Source: an uncultured Streptococcus sp.
GTDB taxonomy: Bacteria > Bacillota > Bacilli > Lactobacillales > Streptococcaceae
Length of the DNA: 7,411 nt
Direction of reading: 5' to 3'
Assembly: GCA_902479835.1 (NCBI GenBank)
Contig: CABSQC010000052.1
Span: 1-7,411, forward strand
Shown one piece after another: positions 6,998 to 7,411 of the stretch (positions are counted from its first letter, which is position 1; each line of letters begins with the position of its first letter). The notes under the pieces are model-generated. The model did not search any database. It worked only from the letters and a program-made list of their open reading frames with translations, and had not been told where the DNA came from. The translations under genes and the position numbers were made by a program.

Positions 6998-7358
6998 GAT
7001 AGGACACCAGAGGGTCAAGAGCTTGATTATTTATTGGAAATCGTAGAGTCATTGGGCTATGAAGTTCAATATGATAAGCGAGAACGATTTTTCCATATTA
7101 ACTTGCAGCAAGTTGAGAATTTTCGTTTTGGTTTTCATTTTGTTTTTGAACATGGTAGATTGGAATTGATTTGGGTCATATATGAAGGAGATAAAGTCAT
7201 CATGGGTAGTCCCTTTGAAATGGCTAATTTCTAGAGAGTATATTATTCTAGATCCAGTTATTTCTGATTATATTGATTTTCGAGATGTTATGAAAATTGC
7301 TTTTGAAATGTATGAGGATTTTAAACAAGCATTTATAAAGATTGCTAAAAATCGATAA
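6998..7358 (+). pseudogene. Frameshifted, start-less remnant of a small alpha/beta protein gene
   Basis: One frame runs from before 7001 to a TAG at 7232-7234, reading a helix (QELDYLLEIVESLGY) and then several beta-type stretches ending in LELIWVIYEGDKVIMGSPFE. The +1 frame continues without a start codon or ribosome site as REYIILDPVISDYIDF and a charged helix, ending at TAA 7356-7358. Joined, the pieces give about 115-120 residues with alpha-beta-alpha order. One extra base would explain the break; removing one A from the AAA at 7218-7220 gives PFEWLISREYIILDP. The only start in the first frame is a TTG at 7034 with no Shine-Dalgarno, and the frame is open back into the uvrC end, so the N-terminus is probably lost too. 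I do not recognise the family; size and layout recall small immunity-type proteins, but that is a guess. The region is more AT-rich than uvrC, hinting at separate origin. Confidence 0.6.
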
Positions 7359-7411
7359 TTTAAAAATTTCAATTGGCCATCAGGCTCGTTCCATGCCAAA
7401 ATGTGGTAACT
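7359..7411. other. Unassigned tail of the window
   Basis: 53 bases after the remnant. It begins AT-rich and changes to mixed composition after about 7374. No start, stop pattern, hairpin or repeat long enough to interpret is visible, and the window ends before anything can be identified. Confidence 0.3.

Noticed and set aside
7227..7238. Programmed +1 frameshift at TTC-TAG joining the two parts of the remnant
   Set aside because: The peptidyl-tRNA would have to re-pair from TTC to TCT, which is poor, and no upstream stimulatory Shine-Dalgarno-like element or downstream structure is evident; the gene also lacks a start.
7374..7411. End of an insertion sequence or start of a minus-strand gene at the right edge
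   Set aside because: A minus-strand frame is open there, but too few bases are visible and no terminal inverted repeat or transposase motif can be shown.

Overview
The window is a stretch of streptococcal chromosome. Every recognisable protein reads as a typical Streptococcus version: HemW, a FAT-type acyl-ACP thioesterase, a YutF/NagD-like HAD phosphatase, a DUF1461/TIGR01906 membrane protein, a CPBP protease and UvrC. I judge the species to be an oral streptococcus of the mitis/sanguinis type. That is recognition from memory of related proteins, not a database search. All real genes lie on the + strand.

Region 1 (1-5011) looks like one six-gene transcription unit. An extended -10 element at 17-25 lies seven bases before the hemW start codon, so the hemW message is probably leaderless. 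The order is hemW, acyl-ACP thioesterase, a five-helix membrane protein of unknown function, HAD-IIA phosphatase, DUF1461 membrane protein, CPBP protease. Genes are 3 bp apart, abutting or overlapping by 4-11 bp, which indicates translational coupling. A strong intrinsic terminator at 4981-5011 closes the unit. The set combines a radical-SAM haem-chaperone-type protein, a fatty-acid releasing enzyme, a small-molecule phosphatase and three integral membrane proteins. An envelope or lipid link is possible but unproven.

Region 2 (4963-5163) is a dense non-coding spacer. It holds that terminator, a possible short transcript (extended -10 at 5058-5066, ending at a second terminator), and a promoter for uvrC whose TG element touches the T-run of the second terminator. 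This uvrC promoter has the same seven-base spacing to the start codon as hemW, so uvrC is also probably leaderless.

Region 3 (5164-6996) is a complete uvrC, the nuclease subunit of nucleotide excision repair, with all domains and catalytic residues visible.

Region 4 (6997-7411) is AT-rich and holds the remnant of a small alpha/beta protein gene. It lacks a credible start and is broken by one frameshift near 7217-7233. Nothing recognisable follows in the last ~50 bases. No tRNA, rRNA, CRISPR array or insertion sequence is visible. The most unusual aspect of the window is the regulatory layout: two leaderless-type promoters of identical geometry, one fused directly to a terminator.
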